Position numbers and translations under genes: made by a program. The notes below the pieces were generated by a model, which was not told where the DNA came from, made no database searches, and worked only from the letters and a program-made list of their open reading frames with translations. From the NCBI GenBank assembly GCA_900770635.1, contig CAAGLB010000159.1, forward strand, positions 1 through 18,876: a stretch of DNA of 18,876 nt, in the 5' to 3' direction. This DNA is from an uncultured Alistipes sp. GTDB lineage: Bacteria > Bacteroidota > Bacteroidia > Bacteroidales > Rikenellaceae. Numbering within the stretch: the stretch's first letter is position 1; every line of letters begins with the position of its first letter. Positions 1-8,853 of the stretch are shown piece after piece.

Positions 1-504
1 CAAAGCCTTCTCCAACTTAGCGCAGTCTACCTCACCCTTGAAAGGAATCTCGAGCTGAGTATCCTTAGCTGCGTCGATAGTGCAGTCCAAAGCTACTGCC
101 TTACGGAACTCGATGTGGCCCTTAGTAGTGTCGAAGTGTGAGTTACCTGGGATGATGTCGCCAGCCTTTACAAGGTGAGAGAACAACACGTTCTCAGCAG
201 CACGGCCCTGGTGAGTAGGGATAACATACTCGAAACCAGTGATAGCGCCGATAGTCTCCTTAAGCTGGAAGAATGACTTAGAACCAGCGTAAGCCTCGTC
301 ACCAGTCATCATAGCTGCCCACTGACGGTCGCTCATAGCGCCAGTACCTGAGTCGGTCAAGCAGTCGATATATACCTGCTCAGACTTCAAACCGAAAAGG
401 TTGTAGTGAGCCTCCTTGAGCCACTGCTCACGCTCTGCACGTGTGCTCTTCTTCAAAGGCTCAACCATCTTAATTCGATACGCTTCTGCAAATGGGATTT
501 CCAT
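1..504 (-). CDS. tnaA: Tryptophanase, N-terminal 168 residues (cut by window edge)
   Basis: PLP-dependent lyase that splits tryptophan into indole, pyruvate and ammonia in the cytoplasm. The reading frame starts at the ATG at 504 and runs out of the window without a stop; the family is about 460 residues long, so roughly a third is visible. Seen: DSGTGAMSDRQWAAMM (51-66), GDEAYAGS with the active-site Tyr72, and the phosphate-binding PTHQGR (96-101). Tyrosine phenol-lyase is the close alternative. The motif FDTT (124-127) has Asp where tryptophanases have Asp (E. coli D137) and tyrosine phenol-lyases have Thr, which favours tryptophanase. Codon use is strongly biased (Lys always AAG, Arg almost always CGT), as expected for a highly expressed catabolic gene and unlike its neighbours. 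It has its own promoter in the 200-base gap upstream. Confidence 0.93.
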   Translation of the reverse strand, partial: MEIPFAEAYRIKMVEPLKKSTRAEREQWLKEAHYNLFGLKSEQVYIDCLTDSGTGAMSDRQWAAMMTGDEAYAGSKSFFQLKETIGAITGFEYVIPTHQGRAAENVLFSHLVKAGDIIPGNSHFDTTKGHIEFRKAVALDCTIDAAKDTQLEIPFKGEVDCAKLEKAL

Positions 505-602
505 AGTAAAAGTTGTTTTAAGGTTATTATTAGTTTAAAAATTTATTCTTTTTTGCGTTCTGTTTGCGCACATAACTGCACATATATCTATGCGCTACCC
601 GA

Positions 603-633
603 CAAAGGTAGGCAAAAATATAGTTAATTGCAA
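603..633 (-). promoter_or_regulatory. Probable tnaA promoter (Bacteroidetes type)
   Basis: On the minus strand the -7 element TACCTTTG lies at 610-603 and a TTG at 633-631, with a 20-base spacer, matching the Bacteroidetes consensus TTTG-N19-21-TAnnTTTG. Transcription would begin near 597, giving a leader of about 90 bases that is A-rich before the ATG. A second TAnnTTTG match (TATTTTTG, 620-613) lacks a well-placed upstream element. Confidence 0.6.
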
Positions 634-638
634 CAAAA

Positions 639-704
639 GGCTAAAATATTTTATGAAAAATAGGTATATGGTGCGCTAAAAGACCACATTCTTAATATTT
701 AGCC
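639..704 (-). terminator. Inverted repeat after asd, possible terminator
   Basis: GGCTAAAATATT (639-650) and AATATTTAGCC (694-704) are complementary over 11 base pairs with one bulged base. The second arm ends directly at the asd stop codon. Read from asd, the repeat would form a hairpin with a 43-base loop followed by TTTTG. The long loop and AU-rich stem make it a weak intrinsic terminator at best; it could instead be an mRNA 3' stabilising structure or part of tnaA control, since its distal arm borders the tnaA promoter. Confidence 0.35.
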
Positions 705-1706
705 CTATTTGTTTGCAACCAGCAGCTCGAGGATCTGCACTGCGTTGAGTGCTGCGCCCTTGCGAATCTGGTCGGCAACGCACCAGAACGTGATGCCTCG
801 CTCGTTGCACAAGTCCTTGCGTATGCGGCCCACATAGACAGGATCAGTGCCCTGCGCAAAGAGCGGCATAGGATATTGCTTCTGGCTTGGCTCGTCAACA
901 AGGACGATGCCCTTAGTCTGCTTAAATGCCTCACGCACCTGCTCAACGCTAAGCTCCTCCTCGGTCTCCACCCATATAGCCTCGGAGTGGGCACGCATAA
1001 CGGGTACACGAACACATGTAGCTGAGGTGCGAATGTCAGAGTGCATGATTTTGCGCGTCTCGTGAAACATCTTCATCTCCTCCTTGGTGTAGTCGTTATC
1101 CTGGAATACGTCGATGTGTGGGATAAGGTTGTAGGCAAGCTGATAGGCAAACTTCTCGACCTTAGGATCGTCGCCCTCGGCTATTGCTTTCTGCTGGTCG
1201 TAGAGCTCCTGCATGCCGGTAGCTCCTGCGCCACTTGCCGACTGGTATGTCGCCACATGGACACGCTCGATGTGCGACAAGCGCTCGATAGCACCCAGCG
1301 CCACAACCATCTGAATAGTTGTGCAGTTAGGGTTTGCTATGATGCGGCGTGGTGCGTTAAAGGCATCCTCGCCATTTACCTCGGGGACAACGAGGGGCAC
1401 ATCATCCTCCATGCGGAAGGCGCTCGAGTTGTCGATCATAAATGCTCCATGCTTGGTTATGGTGTCGGCAAACTCGATAGATGTAGATCCTCCTGCCGAG
1501 CATAGCGCAACGTCTATATCTTTGAAGTCGTCGTTATGCTGAAGCTCACGCACTACTATATCCTCGCCACGAAAACGGTAGGTAGTGCCTGCGCTACGCT
1601 TCGAGCCGAACAATCGTAGCTCGTCGATAGGCATTGGGTGATTCTCCAATATTGCCAGAAACTCCTGGCCTACGGCGCCACTTGCGCCAACAATTGCTAT
1701 CTTCAT
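705..1706 (-). CDS. asd: Aspartate-semialdehyde dehydrogenase
   Basis: Reduces L-4-aspartyl phosphate to aspartate semialdehyde with NADPH in the cytoplasm, the branch point to diaminopimelate/lysine, threonine and methionine. The 333 residues match the usual family length. Seen: the Rossmann nucleotide-binding motif GASGAVG (8-13), the catalytic cysteine in NPNCTT (Cys128), the conserved YQSASGAG (154-161) with Gln155, and RVPVMRAH (233-240) with the substrate-binding Arg and the acid/base His240. The gene follows PBP1A on the same strand after 66 bases with no promoter-like CAAAnnTA in that gap, so read-through from the upstream genes is likely. Supply of diaminopimelate for peptidoglycan fits this neighbourhood. 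Confidence 0.97.
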   Translation of the reverse strand: MKIAIVGASGAVGQEFLAILENHPMPIDELRLFGSKRSAGTTYRFRGEDIVVRELQHNDDFKDIDVALCSAGGSTSIEFADTITKHGAFMIDNSSAFRMEDDVPLVVPEVNGEDAFNAPRRIIANPNCTTIQMVVALGAIERLSHIERVHVATYQSASGAGATGMQELYDQQKAIAEGDDPKVEKFAYQLAYNLIPHIDVFQDNDYTKEEMKMFHETRKIMHSDIRTSATCVRVPVMRAHSEAIWVETEEELSVEQVREAFKQTKGIVLVDEPSQKQYPMPLFAQGTDPVYVGRIRKDLCNERGITFWCVADQIRKGAALNAVQILELLVANK

Positions 1707-1772
1707 AATTTGTTGATCTTAAATTAAGTTACTATTAGGGCTTTGGCTAAGCCACTCTGGCAACCTCTTCTG

Positions 1773-4259
1773 TTAGAAGAAGTCGCCCTCCTGGTCGATA
1801 AAGTCGTCGGGGACTATATCCGAATCCTTGAAATCCTCCTCAGTGATTTTTTGCGATGTCGATGTTTTGCCAGCATCAGGCATCTTACAGTTGAACTTAG
1901 GAGGTGTTGTCGAGAACCTAAACTTATCCTGACGATGTACGCCCAACGAGCCATCCTCATAGACCTTCTTGAGGAATCTACCCGTTATTGGCAGCGCTAT
2001 GCGTGAGCCGTCGGCGCTACGCAAGAAGCGTATGTGGTTCTCCTCACCACCAACCCATGTGCCGATAACAAGGTTAGGCGTTGCACACATAAACCATGCG
2101 TCGACATTCTGGTTTGTTGTACCTGTCTTAGCCGCTATGTCCATGCCATTGCCGCCGATACCAAATTGCGATATCATGCGTCGACCTGTACCGTCGGTGA
2201 TAACTCGCTTCATCATCTCGATGACGGTCTGCGCCACACGCTCGGGCATAACCTCAGTGGCCTTAGGTGTGAATGTTGCCAATACGTTACCCTGCTTATC
2301 CTCGATGCGTGTCACAAAGACTGGATCGATGCGCACACCCTGGTTCACGAAGGTGCTATATGCTCCCGCCATCTCGAATGGGTTGGAGTCGTACGAGCCC
2401 AAACATAGTGATGGCACTGGCTCAATCCAGCTGCGGATGCCTATGCGGTGGATGTAGTCTGCCACCTTCTCTGGATTTTTTGCTTGCTGCATGATCCATG
2501 CTGAGTAGTTGTTGCGGCTCTTCATCAAACCCCAGTATAGAGGGTGGAACACACCGTCGTAGCTGCCGCCACCTGCCTCCTTTGGCGACCAGTTACGACC
2601 ATGATAGTTGATTGTCGTGCGGTTGTTCTGTACAGGCTTACATGGCGAGAGTCCGAGTACCTCGATGGCATACGAGTAGATGAATGGCTTTGCTGTAGAA
2701 CCAATCTGTCGTTTGGTCTGCGTTGCTGCGTCATACTTGAAGAATCGGTAGTCGGGGCCTCCGACGTATGCTCTAACATGACCATTGCTTGGATCTACGG
2801 CAACCATCGCTGGGCGCATGATCGACTTGTGGTGGATGATGGAGTCACGAGGCGTCATCATCGTGTCACGTGCACCATTGTATGTGAACACCTCCATGTA
2901 GACTTTGCTGTTGAAGGCCTCTATTATCTGCTCCTCGGTATATCCGTCATGTGCCATGTGGCGCCAACGGTCGGTATGACGCATGGCGTTGTCTATTCTT
3001 TCGTTCGACTTCGCCTTGGACATACCCAAGAATAGCTGTCCTGTCGACTTTATCTGGCGGTTCATCTGTGGTTGTACCACCTCGCTCATATGTTCGTGAG
3101 CAGCCTCCTCGGCGAGCTCCTGCATGCTGTAGTCGAGGGTGGTGTATATGCGAAGGCCGTCACGGTAGATGTCATAAGGCTCGCCATTAGCCTTCTTATT
3201 TTTGCGACACCATCCCAACACAGGATCCTCGTCATACTGCTTCTTAGCCATCTCGTAGTCGTACTCGAGGTAGTAGTCCTCGCGACGTGGCTCAGGCATT
3301 GTGAGGCTGCGACGCACCATCTCACGGAAGTATGTCGCTACACCCTCGTTGTGAGCATCTGCTGCACGGTGGTAGCGGCTAAGGTCGATAGAAAGCTTGC
3401 TTAGCGAGTCGGCAGCGCTGCGTGTGATAGCTCCTGCCACGACCATACGCTCGAGCACGAGGTTGCGGCGGTCCACAGCCTTAGGGTTGGGCTGGCCAGC
3501 ACGCAGAGGTGCGTATGTTCCTGGGGCCTTAACCTGACCGGCGATGACTGCTGCCTCGTCGATGCTAAGCTCGTTAGGCTCCTTGCCAAAGAAGTTGTTG
3601 GCAGCCGAGCGAATACCGAAGTTCGAGTTCGAGAACTCTACGGTGTTGAGATACATGGCCACAATCTCCTCTTTGGTGTAGTTGTACTCGAGCTGTGTTG
3701 CAATGACATACTCCTGAGCCTTGGCCGACACTGTTCCTGCCTTGCCCTCGAGGCCATTAGCCTGGCGACGTGTCTTATAGAGGTTCTTGGCCAGCTGCTG
3801 AGTGATGGTACTACCACCGCCCTGCTCTTTTTGACCGAGGAGGATTGTCTTGACAGCGGCACGTGCCGTAGCCTGGAAGTCGATTCCCGAGTGGTCAAAG
3901 AAACGAAGGTCCTCGGTGGCGATGAGAGCTGCGACGATAGGTGGTAGCTCATGGCCATCTACTGTGAGCCACTGCTCACGGCTCAATGGGTATAGCTCCT
4001 CGAATGTTAGGTGTGAGCGGTTCTCAACGAAGTAGGTTCCCAACAACATGCCATCTGCCGAGTAAAGTTCTGTGGCGAGGTTTGTCTGAGGGTTTTCCAA
4101 CTCGTCGAAGGTGGGCATAGGGCCGAGCACCTCGAAGCGTGCAAGGGTGAAGAGGGCTGTAAGGCCCAAAACCCCGGCAAGGGTTACTGTCCACATCGAA
4201 ATGACCAGCCATGTTTTGAGGCTGCGTCTTCTCTTCTTTGGTTGTTCCTTCTTTGTCAT
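1773..4259 (-). CDS. mrcA: Class A penicillin-binding protein (PBP1A-type transglycosylase/transpeptidase)
   Basis: Bifunctional inner-membrane enzyme that polymerises lipid II into glycan strands and cross-links the stem peptides in the periplasm. The 828 residues show a basic cytoplasmic tail, one membrane segment (about 16-38), and a GT51 glycosyltransferase domain with the catalytic Glu116 in ATEDLRFFDHSGID, then GGSTITQQLAKN (148-159) and YLNTVEFSN with the second Glu (208). The transpeptidase domain has all three motifs: STAK (Ser521, Lys524), SRN (581-583) and KTGT (711-714). A roughly 100-residue segment (about 380-480) separates the two catalytic parts. The last 35 residues are acidic and end in Asp/Phe-rich sequence. 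It begins 53 bases after the 997-residue envelope gene with no visible promoter between, so co-transcription is likely. The ATG start gives a sensible short cytoplasmic tail. Confidence 0.96.
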   Translation of the reverse strand: MTKKEQPKKRRRSLKTWLVISMWTVTLAGVLGLTALFTLARFEVLGPMPTFDELENPQTNLATELYSADGMLLGTYFVENRSHLTFEELYPLSREQWLTVDGHELPPIVAALIATEDLRFFDHSGIDFQATARAAVKTILLGQKEQGGGSTITQQLAKNLYKTRRQANGLEGKAGTVSAKAQEYVIATQLEYNYTKEEIVAMYLNTVEFSNSNFGIRSAANNFFGKEPNELSIDEAAVIAGQVKAPGTYAPLRAGQPNPKAVDRRNLVLERMVVAGAITRSAADSLSKLSIDLSRYHRAADAHNEGVATYFREMVRRSLTMPEPRREDYYLEYDYEMAKKQYDEDPVLGWCRKNKKANGEPYDIYRDGLRIYTTLDYSMQELAEEAAHEHMSEVVQPQMNRQIKSTGQLFLGMSKAKSNERIDNAMRHTDRWRHMAHDGYTEEQIIEAFNSKVYMEVFTYNGARDTMMTPRDSIIHHKSIMRPAMVAVDPSNGHVRAYVGGPDYRFFKYDAATQTKRQIGSTAKPFIYSYAIEVLGLSPCKPVQNNRTTINYHGRNWSPKEAGGGSYDGVFHPLYWGLMKSRNNYSAWIMQQAKNPEKVADYIHRIGIRSWIEPVPSLCLGSYDSNPFEMAGAYSTFVNQGVRIDPVFVTRIEDKQGNVLATFTPKATEVMPERVAQTVIEMMKRVITDGTGRRMISQFGIGGNGMDIAAKTGTTNQNVDAWFMCATPNLVIGTWVGGEENHIRFLRSADGSRIALPITGRFLKKVYEDGSLGVHRQDKFRFSTTPPKFNCKMPDAGKTSTSQKITEEDFKDSDIVPDDFIDQEGDFF

Positions 4260-4312
4260 ACTATGTTTGGTTTTATATTTTCTTTACATTGTTGTCCCTC
4301 ATAGAGCCTTGC

Positions 4313-7306
4313 TTAGAACGGCAGTCCTAATCCAAAACTAATAAACGGTTTATTGTCGTTGAGTGGTATGCGTGCGCCCTTGCCATATACTGATAGTGTT
4401 GCGGTTAGCGTTGCAGCATCGGGCATGCCAAAGACGTTGAAGTCGAAGATGAGGTCGCCACCATACGACCATATTCGTTGGCGAGGCACCACCACGTTAC
4501 CACTTGTCGAGCTAAACTTAGGTTGCTCGTATGTGGCAAAGTCGCCACCGATGTTTAGGCGCAGTCGCTTGAAATATATCACGCCAGGTATTCCTCCATC
4601 GGGATACCATATAGGGAGCTGGTAGTTTACCGACGAGGCGAAATAGTCTTTGGCGTAGTATCGATTGTTGATCTCGTACGACGAGAAGCCACGAGGTAGC
4701 AACTTCGTTGACTTGAACACCAAGTCCGAGAGCATCAGGTCGGAGTGGAAGCCGCCGATGAGTCGCTGGTATGATGCAGCAACCGATAGCGAGTGGTGCT
4801 TAGCAAAACCTGGGGTATAGACCTTGCCATATATTACCGTCAAGTGGCTGAAATAGTCGACGATGGGGTTCATCGCATAGTTTATCTGGGCAACAACTCC
4901 CCATCGAGGTAGGAAGTCACGGTGGGCCATTCGCACCTGGTCGCTATACGATGCGCCAATGTTTAGCAGGTGCACACCCTCCGAGTAGCCTATAGTCTTG
5001 AAATTCTGTATTTTACCACCCTCAAAATCTATGCGATCAACGTTCGCCACCATGCCATTTGTGAAGCTCCATGATGTGGTCAGTGCAAACTGCGAGGTGT
5101 GGTAGCCGTGCTGCAAGAGTATTGGGAGTGTTGCTCCGGCACTCAGCGAGTAGTAGCGGCCCAGCTGTGGCTCATCCGGAAATTCAGGCTCGCCCGTGTC
5201 GGGGTTAAATATCCACACCTTATGGAGTTTCTGCTTGCCGCCGTATGTTCCTTTGGCCCATAGGTTTATGCCAAATCCATAATAGCGCACTGTGCCCTTG
5301 AATATCGAGCCCTCGTGAGGGTTCCATCCCCACGTGAGAAATCCCTCGGCTGTGGACAATATGTTCTGCGACATGATTGTTGCTCCGAGGTTGAATGCTA
5401 TGTCCGAATCCTCGGTAATGGCGTATGGATCGTAGGACGCAGGTGCCCAGCTGTGGATGTTGACGATGTGCGCAAGGAGGTTGAAGCGGCGTCCCGACTT
5501 GGCTTGCGAAATCTCGGCCGCCATCGAGTTGTCGTAGCGCACGGTGTCGAGGTTTACGACATTCCATCTCTTGCCCTTGGGTAGGAGCATGTCGTCGGGA
5601 TGAGGACGATATTTCACCTCTGTTTTTCTGGTTATCTTTTGTAGCACAGGTAGATAACCACGTATGTCGTAGCTTGTGGCTACGATGCTATCCGAGTTGT
5701 AGGGGGCAGGGTAGAACGAGCCATATTCGGATGTCGACAGCTGGTACTCTTTGCCCAGGTCGAGGTCTATGCAGTGTAGCTCGTCACGTCCCGAGGCTAT
5801 CGAGCCGAAATAGAGCTTGCCATCCTTTGCTCTGAGGTTGCTCAGGGTGGTATATGCAGGGCGTGTTATTGCTCGCAGTTTGTTGTTCTCGAGTGTGGCA
5901 ATGTGCATGCCGTCGTCATCGGTGACAAGCATATATAGTTTGCGTGTTTTGTTGTCCCATGCCAGGTCGTGTATCTCCTTGTCACGAGCTATTGCTATGC
6001 GGCTTGTCTCGGTCTGTCCGTAGCGTGTCACGATGCTGTATTTGCCATCTATGGCATACTCCACCCATACTATCTCTTTGCCATATGTGGGTGTGGGGTA
6101 TAGGGCATAACCTTTGGTGCGCAATACCTTAGGCTTCTTTGCACCATAGTCGAGGTATGTTAGCTGCGAGCTTACCTTCTGCGCAAAGAGTGAGCTGCGG
6201 TGATACTCGCTCCACCATAGGCGGCCGTCGGCGCCAAGTGCTGGGCGTGACGACACATATCCTGTGTGAAGCAGGAACTGCTCCTGGCCTGTGTGTGGGT
6301 TGAGCACAACAAATGCTGATGGGGTGTCGAGATCCTCTTTGAGCATCAATATCGAGCCATCGTCCATAGCCATTGGGTGCGAGTATTTCGTGTGGCTCTC
6401 GGGCTCGGGGATGGGTAGCGGTGTTGTCGACTGCTCGACCTTAGGCAGGCTCTGCCAGTGGTCGTTGAGGGTTTTGAAAGTGCTGTTGAATAGCTTGGGA
6501 CGTGATGTTCCATATAGATTTCGGAGCACCCATGAGTTTGATACAACCATCCAAGGGCGGCGAGTGGTCAGGTCGGCCATGTCGTCACCCATCACTCGGC
6601 CGTAGCTGTTGTAGCCATGACGACAGATGAAATAGCCGAGGTGGTAGTGGTTGGGGATGTAGTCTTTGTATGAGCCGCAAAACCACTTGTCCTGATTTCG
6701 AAAGGCTGTGCTTATGTCGCCGTAAGCACGATAGGTTAGCGAGAAGGATGGTTGCTTGCCTCGTCCAAATGTCGACATCTCGGTCTCAATCATCACCGAG
6801 TCGCCCTCCATCATCCACAGTGGTATGAACAGCAGTCCTATGGTTGAGCTCTGCTGGCCTATGATGTAGCTGAGGGTTTTTATTAGTCCACGATTGAGGT
6901 TGTTGTACTGCACTGCATGTCGATACTCGTGTGCCACAAGCTGCTTGAGCCAAGGCATCGAGTAGCCGTTGATGGCTGGTGCCGACAAAAACTCAACACG
7001 CTTGGGTAGCCACATAACCAATCCATTGGATTGCATGTTTGCGGGGTGCACGATGAACGGTATCGACATCTGTGGCAGGCGATATCCAAAGTCGATGTCG
7101 TTTTGCACAGCGTCGAGGTAGTATGCCACCCTCGATGCCACATGTTTTGCTGTGTCGGGATATACGATTCGGTATTTTTCGTCCCTGAGTTCTCGCCAGC
7201 GGAATGTTGTGGGATCGGTTCCCCAACTGTAATACTGCGCACACGCTCTCTCGGCAGCCATTAAGCAGCAGAAAGTCAGCGTTATAGCTATGATAAATCT
7301 TCTCAT
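4313..7306 (-). CDS. Envelope protein: gluzincin-like zinc peptidase domain, beta-propeller and probable outer-membrane barrel
   Basis: I do not recognise a named gene. Residues 1-23 form a signal peptide with a likely cut at ACA/Q. A zinc metallopeptidase signature follows: HEYRH (126-130) and, 37 residues on, WMMEGDSV with Glu167, the spacing seen in gluzincins of the peptidase MA clan. Residues about 310-600 contain repeated strand-rich units with Asp-Gly turns (for example MDDGSILML, LGADGRLWW), like TolB-type WD40-like beta-propellers. From about 640 the sequence alternates polar and aromatic/hydrophobic residues in Gly-rich strands and ends in Phe, as outer-membrane barrels do. All zinc ligands are present, so activity is plausible but unproven. 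It is the first gene of the run leading into PBP1A and asd, which suggests an envelope-related role. The substrate is unknown. Confidence 0.85.
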   Translation of the reverse strand: MRRFIIAITLTFCCLMAAERACAQYYSWGTDPTTFRWRELRDEKYRIVYPDTAKHVASRVAYYLDAVQNDIDFGYRLPQMSIPFIVHPANMQSNGLVMWLPKRVEFLSAPAINGYSMPWLKQLVAHEYRHAVQYNNLNRGLIKTLSYIIGQQSSTIGLLFIPLWMMEGDSVMIETEMSTFGRGKQPSFSLTYRAYGDISTAFRNQDKWFCGSYKDYIPNHYHLGYFICRHGYNSYGRVMGDDMADLTTRRPWMVVSNSWVLRNLYGTSRPKLFNSTFKTLNDHWQSLPKVEQSTTPLPIPEPESHTKYSHPMAMDDGSILMLKEDLDTPSAFVVLNPHTGQEQFLLHTGYVSSRPALGADGRLWWSEYHRSSLFAQKVSSQLTYLDYGAKKPKVLRTKGYALYPTPTYGKEIVWVEYAIDGKYSIVTRYGQTETSRIAIARDKEIHDLAWDNKTRKLYMLVTDDDGMHIATLENNKLRAITRPAYTTLSNLRAKDGKLYFGSIASGRDELHCIDLDLGKEYQLSTSEYGSFYPAPYNSDSIVATSYDIRGYLPVLQKITRKTEVKYRPHPDDMLLPKGKRWNVVNLDTVRYDNSMAAEISQAKSGRRFNLLAHIVNIHSWAPASYDPYAITEDSDIAFNLGATIMSQNILSTAEGFLTWGWNPHEGSIFKGTVRYYGFGINLWAKGTYGGKQKLHKVWIFNPDTGEPEFPDEPQLGRYYSLSAGATLPILLQHGYHTSQFALTTSWSFTNGMVANVDRIDFEGGKIQNFKTIGYSEGVHLLNIGASYSDQVRMAHRDFLPRWGVVAQINYAMNPIVDYFSHLTVIYGKVYTPGFAKHHSLSVAASYQRLIGGFHSDLMLSDLVFKSTKLLPRGFSSYEINNRYYAKDYFASSVNYQLPIWYPDGGIPGVIYFKRLRLNIGGDFATYEQPKFSSTSGNVVVPRQRIWSYGGDLIFDFNVFGMPDAATLTATLSVYGKGARIPLNDNKPFISFGLGLPF

Positions 7307-7335
7307 GCGTGTGCGTATGTGTGTTTGTTAGCGTA

Positions 7336-7343
7336 CAAAGTTA
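7336..7343 (-). promoter_or_regulatory. Candidate -7 element for the 997-residue envelope gene
   Basis: The minus strand reads TAACTTTG here, matching TAnnTTTG, about 30 bases before the ATG at 7306. No good TTTG lies 19-21 bases upstream, so the match is partial. Confidence 0.45.
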
Positions 7344-7389
7344 CAAAAAAAACTCAATTTTAGTAAGCTGACATCTCGCAAATTTTTAT

Positions 7390-7397
7390 TAATTTTG
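7390..7397 (+). promoter_or_regulatory. Candidate -7 element for the cstA-like gene
   Basis: TAATTTTG matches TAnnTTTG and would place the transcript start about 18 bases before the ATG at 7420. The -33 region has no clear TTTG, so this is a weak or activator-dependent match. The gap 7307-7419 holds this and the oppositely facing element and nothing else I can identify. Confidence 0.45.
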
Positions 7398-7419
7398 TCG
7401 TATTAAAGCTAACACGCCT

Positions 7420-8853
7420 ATGCTAACGTTTGTAATTTGTCTTATTGTGCTTGTTGCTTCATATTTCCTTTATGGTAGATTTTTGGAGCATACGGTGGGC
7501 ATCGACGATAAAGCCGATATGCCGTCAAAAACCCATTACGATGGTGTCGATTTTATGCCGCTGCCACGCTGGCGAATATTTCTTATTCAGCTACTTAATA
7601 TTGCTGGCACAGGTCCAATATTTGGTGCGATAATGGGTGCTTGCTATGGTTCTGTGGCATTCTTATGGATTACGCTTGGCGGCATTTTTATGGGAGCTAT
7701 GCACGACTTCATTTCGGGCATTATCTCCATCCGCAACAATGGTCAGAGTCTGCCCGAGATTATCGGCAAGTATCTCGGTCGTGGAATGCACAAATTTACC
7801 CTTGTGGTAATCCCTATTTTGATGATCTTGGTGGGTGCTGTGTTTATCGTCACCCCCTCGCAGATTCTTAGCGACAAGACTGATATGCCATACCTCGTGT
7901 GGGTGGCAATAATCATTGTCTACTACTTCGTGGCTACGATATTGCCTATCGACAAGATTATTGGCAAGATATACCCTCTGTTTGGTGCGGCGCTCATCCT
8001 TATGGCTATATCGTTGTTCGGCGTGCTTATCTTTGGCGATTACTCTATTCCCGAGCTTACGTCGCTTGATAATATGCACTTCAATGCCGACAAGCTACCT
8101 ATCGTGCCTACACTATTTATAAGTATTGCGTGTGGCGCTATCTCGGGATTTCATGCCACGCAGTCGCCGCTCATGGCACGCTGTATGACCAACGAGCGCC
8201 AGGCACACCCCGTGTTCTTTGGTGCTATGATCTCGGAGTCGATAATAGCGCTCATCTGGGCAGCTATCGCTATGGCCTTCTTTGGTGGCGTTGAGGGACT
8301 TAACTCGTTTATGCAGGAGAATGGTGGCAATGCGGGTGTTGCGGTCTCCGTTATTAGCGATACTACGCTCGGCGTTGTGGGCAGCATTCTTGCTCTGCTT
8401 GGTGTTGTTGTTGCGCCCATCACCTCGGGCGATACTGCTTTCCGCTCGGCACGCCTTATCATTGCCGATATGTTGCACTACGACCAGAAGCCTGTCCTAA
8501 AGCGCCTTGTGGTGAGCATCCCGCTGTTTGCCATTGGCATAGGCATCGCTTTCGTCGATTTCGATGTCATCTGGCGATACTTTGCTTGGTCGAACCAGGC
8601 ATTGTCGGTGATTACCTTGTGGATGATTACTGCGTGGCTCATGCGTCGTGGCTCTAAGGTTAGCTTCTTGGCGCTCGTGCCAGCGATATTTATGACCTAC
8701 GTATGTTCGTCATTCGTCTTTGTTTCCAATCAGTTTATTGGCTTGGGTGCTACTGCCGAGGCCTATATCTATGGTGCTGCGCTGACAGCCGTGATTTCGG
8801 GATTGTTAATGTCTAAAATTCGTAAAGATGTCAAACAAGGAGCTTCAATTTAA
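7420..8853 (+). CDS. CstA-family transporter (short form)
   Basis: Inner-membrane carrier of the carbon-starvation CstA family, whose E. coli members move pyruvate (BtsT, CstA) or peptides. The 477 residues contain about 12 hydrophobic segments. Family motifs are the AGTGPIFGAIMGACYG stretch (about 63-78), GAMHDFISGIISIRNNGQSL (about 91-110) with SLPEIIGKYLG after it, and the later TSGDTAFRSAR segment. E. coli CstA has about 700 residues; this protein lacks that long C-terminal part, as I recall for other Bacteroidetes homologues. Its last 26 bases overlap the start of the next gene, so the two are probably translationally coupled. The substrate cannot be assigned from sequence; pyruvate or short peptides are the family-based guesses. 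Confidence 0.92.
   Translation: MLTFVICLIVLVASYFLYGRFLEHTVGIDDKADMPSKTHYDGVDFMPLPRWRIFLIQLLNIAGTGPIFGAIMGACYGSVAFLWITLGGIFMGAMHDFISGIISIRNNGQSLPEIIGKYLGRGMHKFTLVVIPILMILVGAVFIVTPSQILSDKTDMPYLVWVAIIIVYYFVATILPIDKIIGKIYPLFGAALILMAISLFGVLIFGDYSIPELTSLDNMHFNADKLPIVPTLFISIACGAISGFHATQSPLMARCMTNERQAHPVFFGAMISESIIALIWAAIAMAFFGGVEGLNSFMQENGGNAGVAVSVISDTTLGVVGSILALLGVVVAPITSGDTAFRSARLIIADMLHYDQKPVLKRLVVSIPLFAIGIGIAFVDFDVIWRYFAWSNQALSVITLWMITAWLMRRGSKVSFLALVPAIFMTYVCSSFVFVSNQFIGLGATAEAYIYGAALTAVISGLLMSKIRKDVKQGASI

Noticed and set aside
505..602. TnaC-like leader peptide upstream of tnaA
   Set aside because: The short AUG frames read in the leader (starting MCSYVRKQ and MCANRTQK) contain no tryptophan codon.
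406..627. 73-residue plus-strand frame across the tnaA start
   Set aside because: It is antisense to conserved TnaA sequence and the tnaA promoter, and its translation resembles nothing known. Other long antisense frames inside asd, PBP1A, lacZ and murA were rejected for the same reason.
1739..1753. Small hairpin GGCTT/AAGCC between PBP1A and asd as a terminator
   Set aside because: The stem is only 5 base pairs and no T-run follows on the minus strand.
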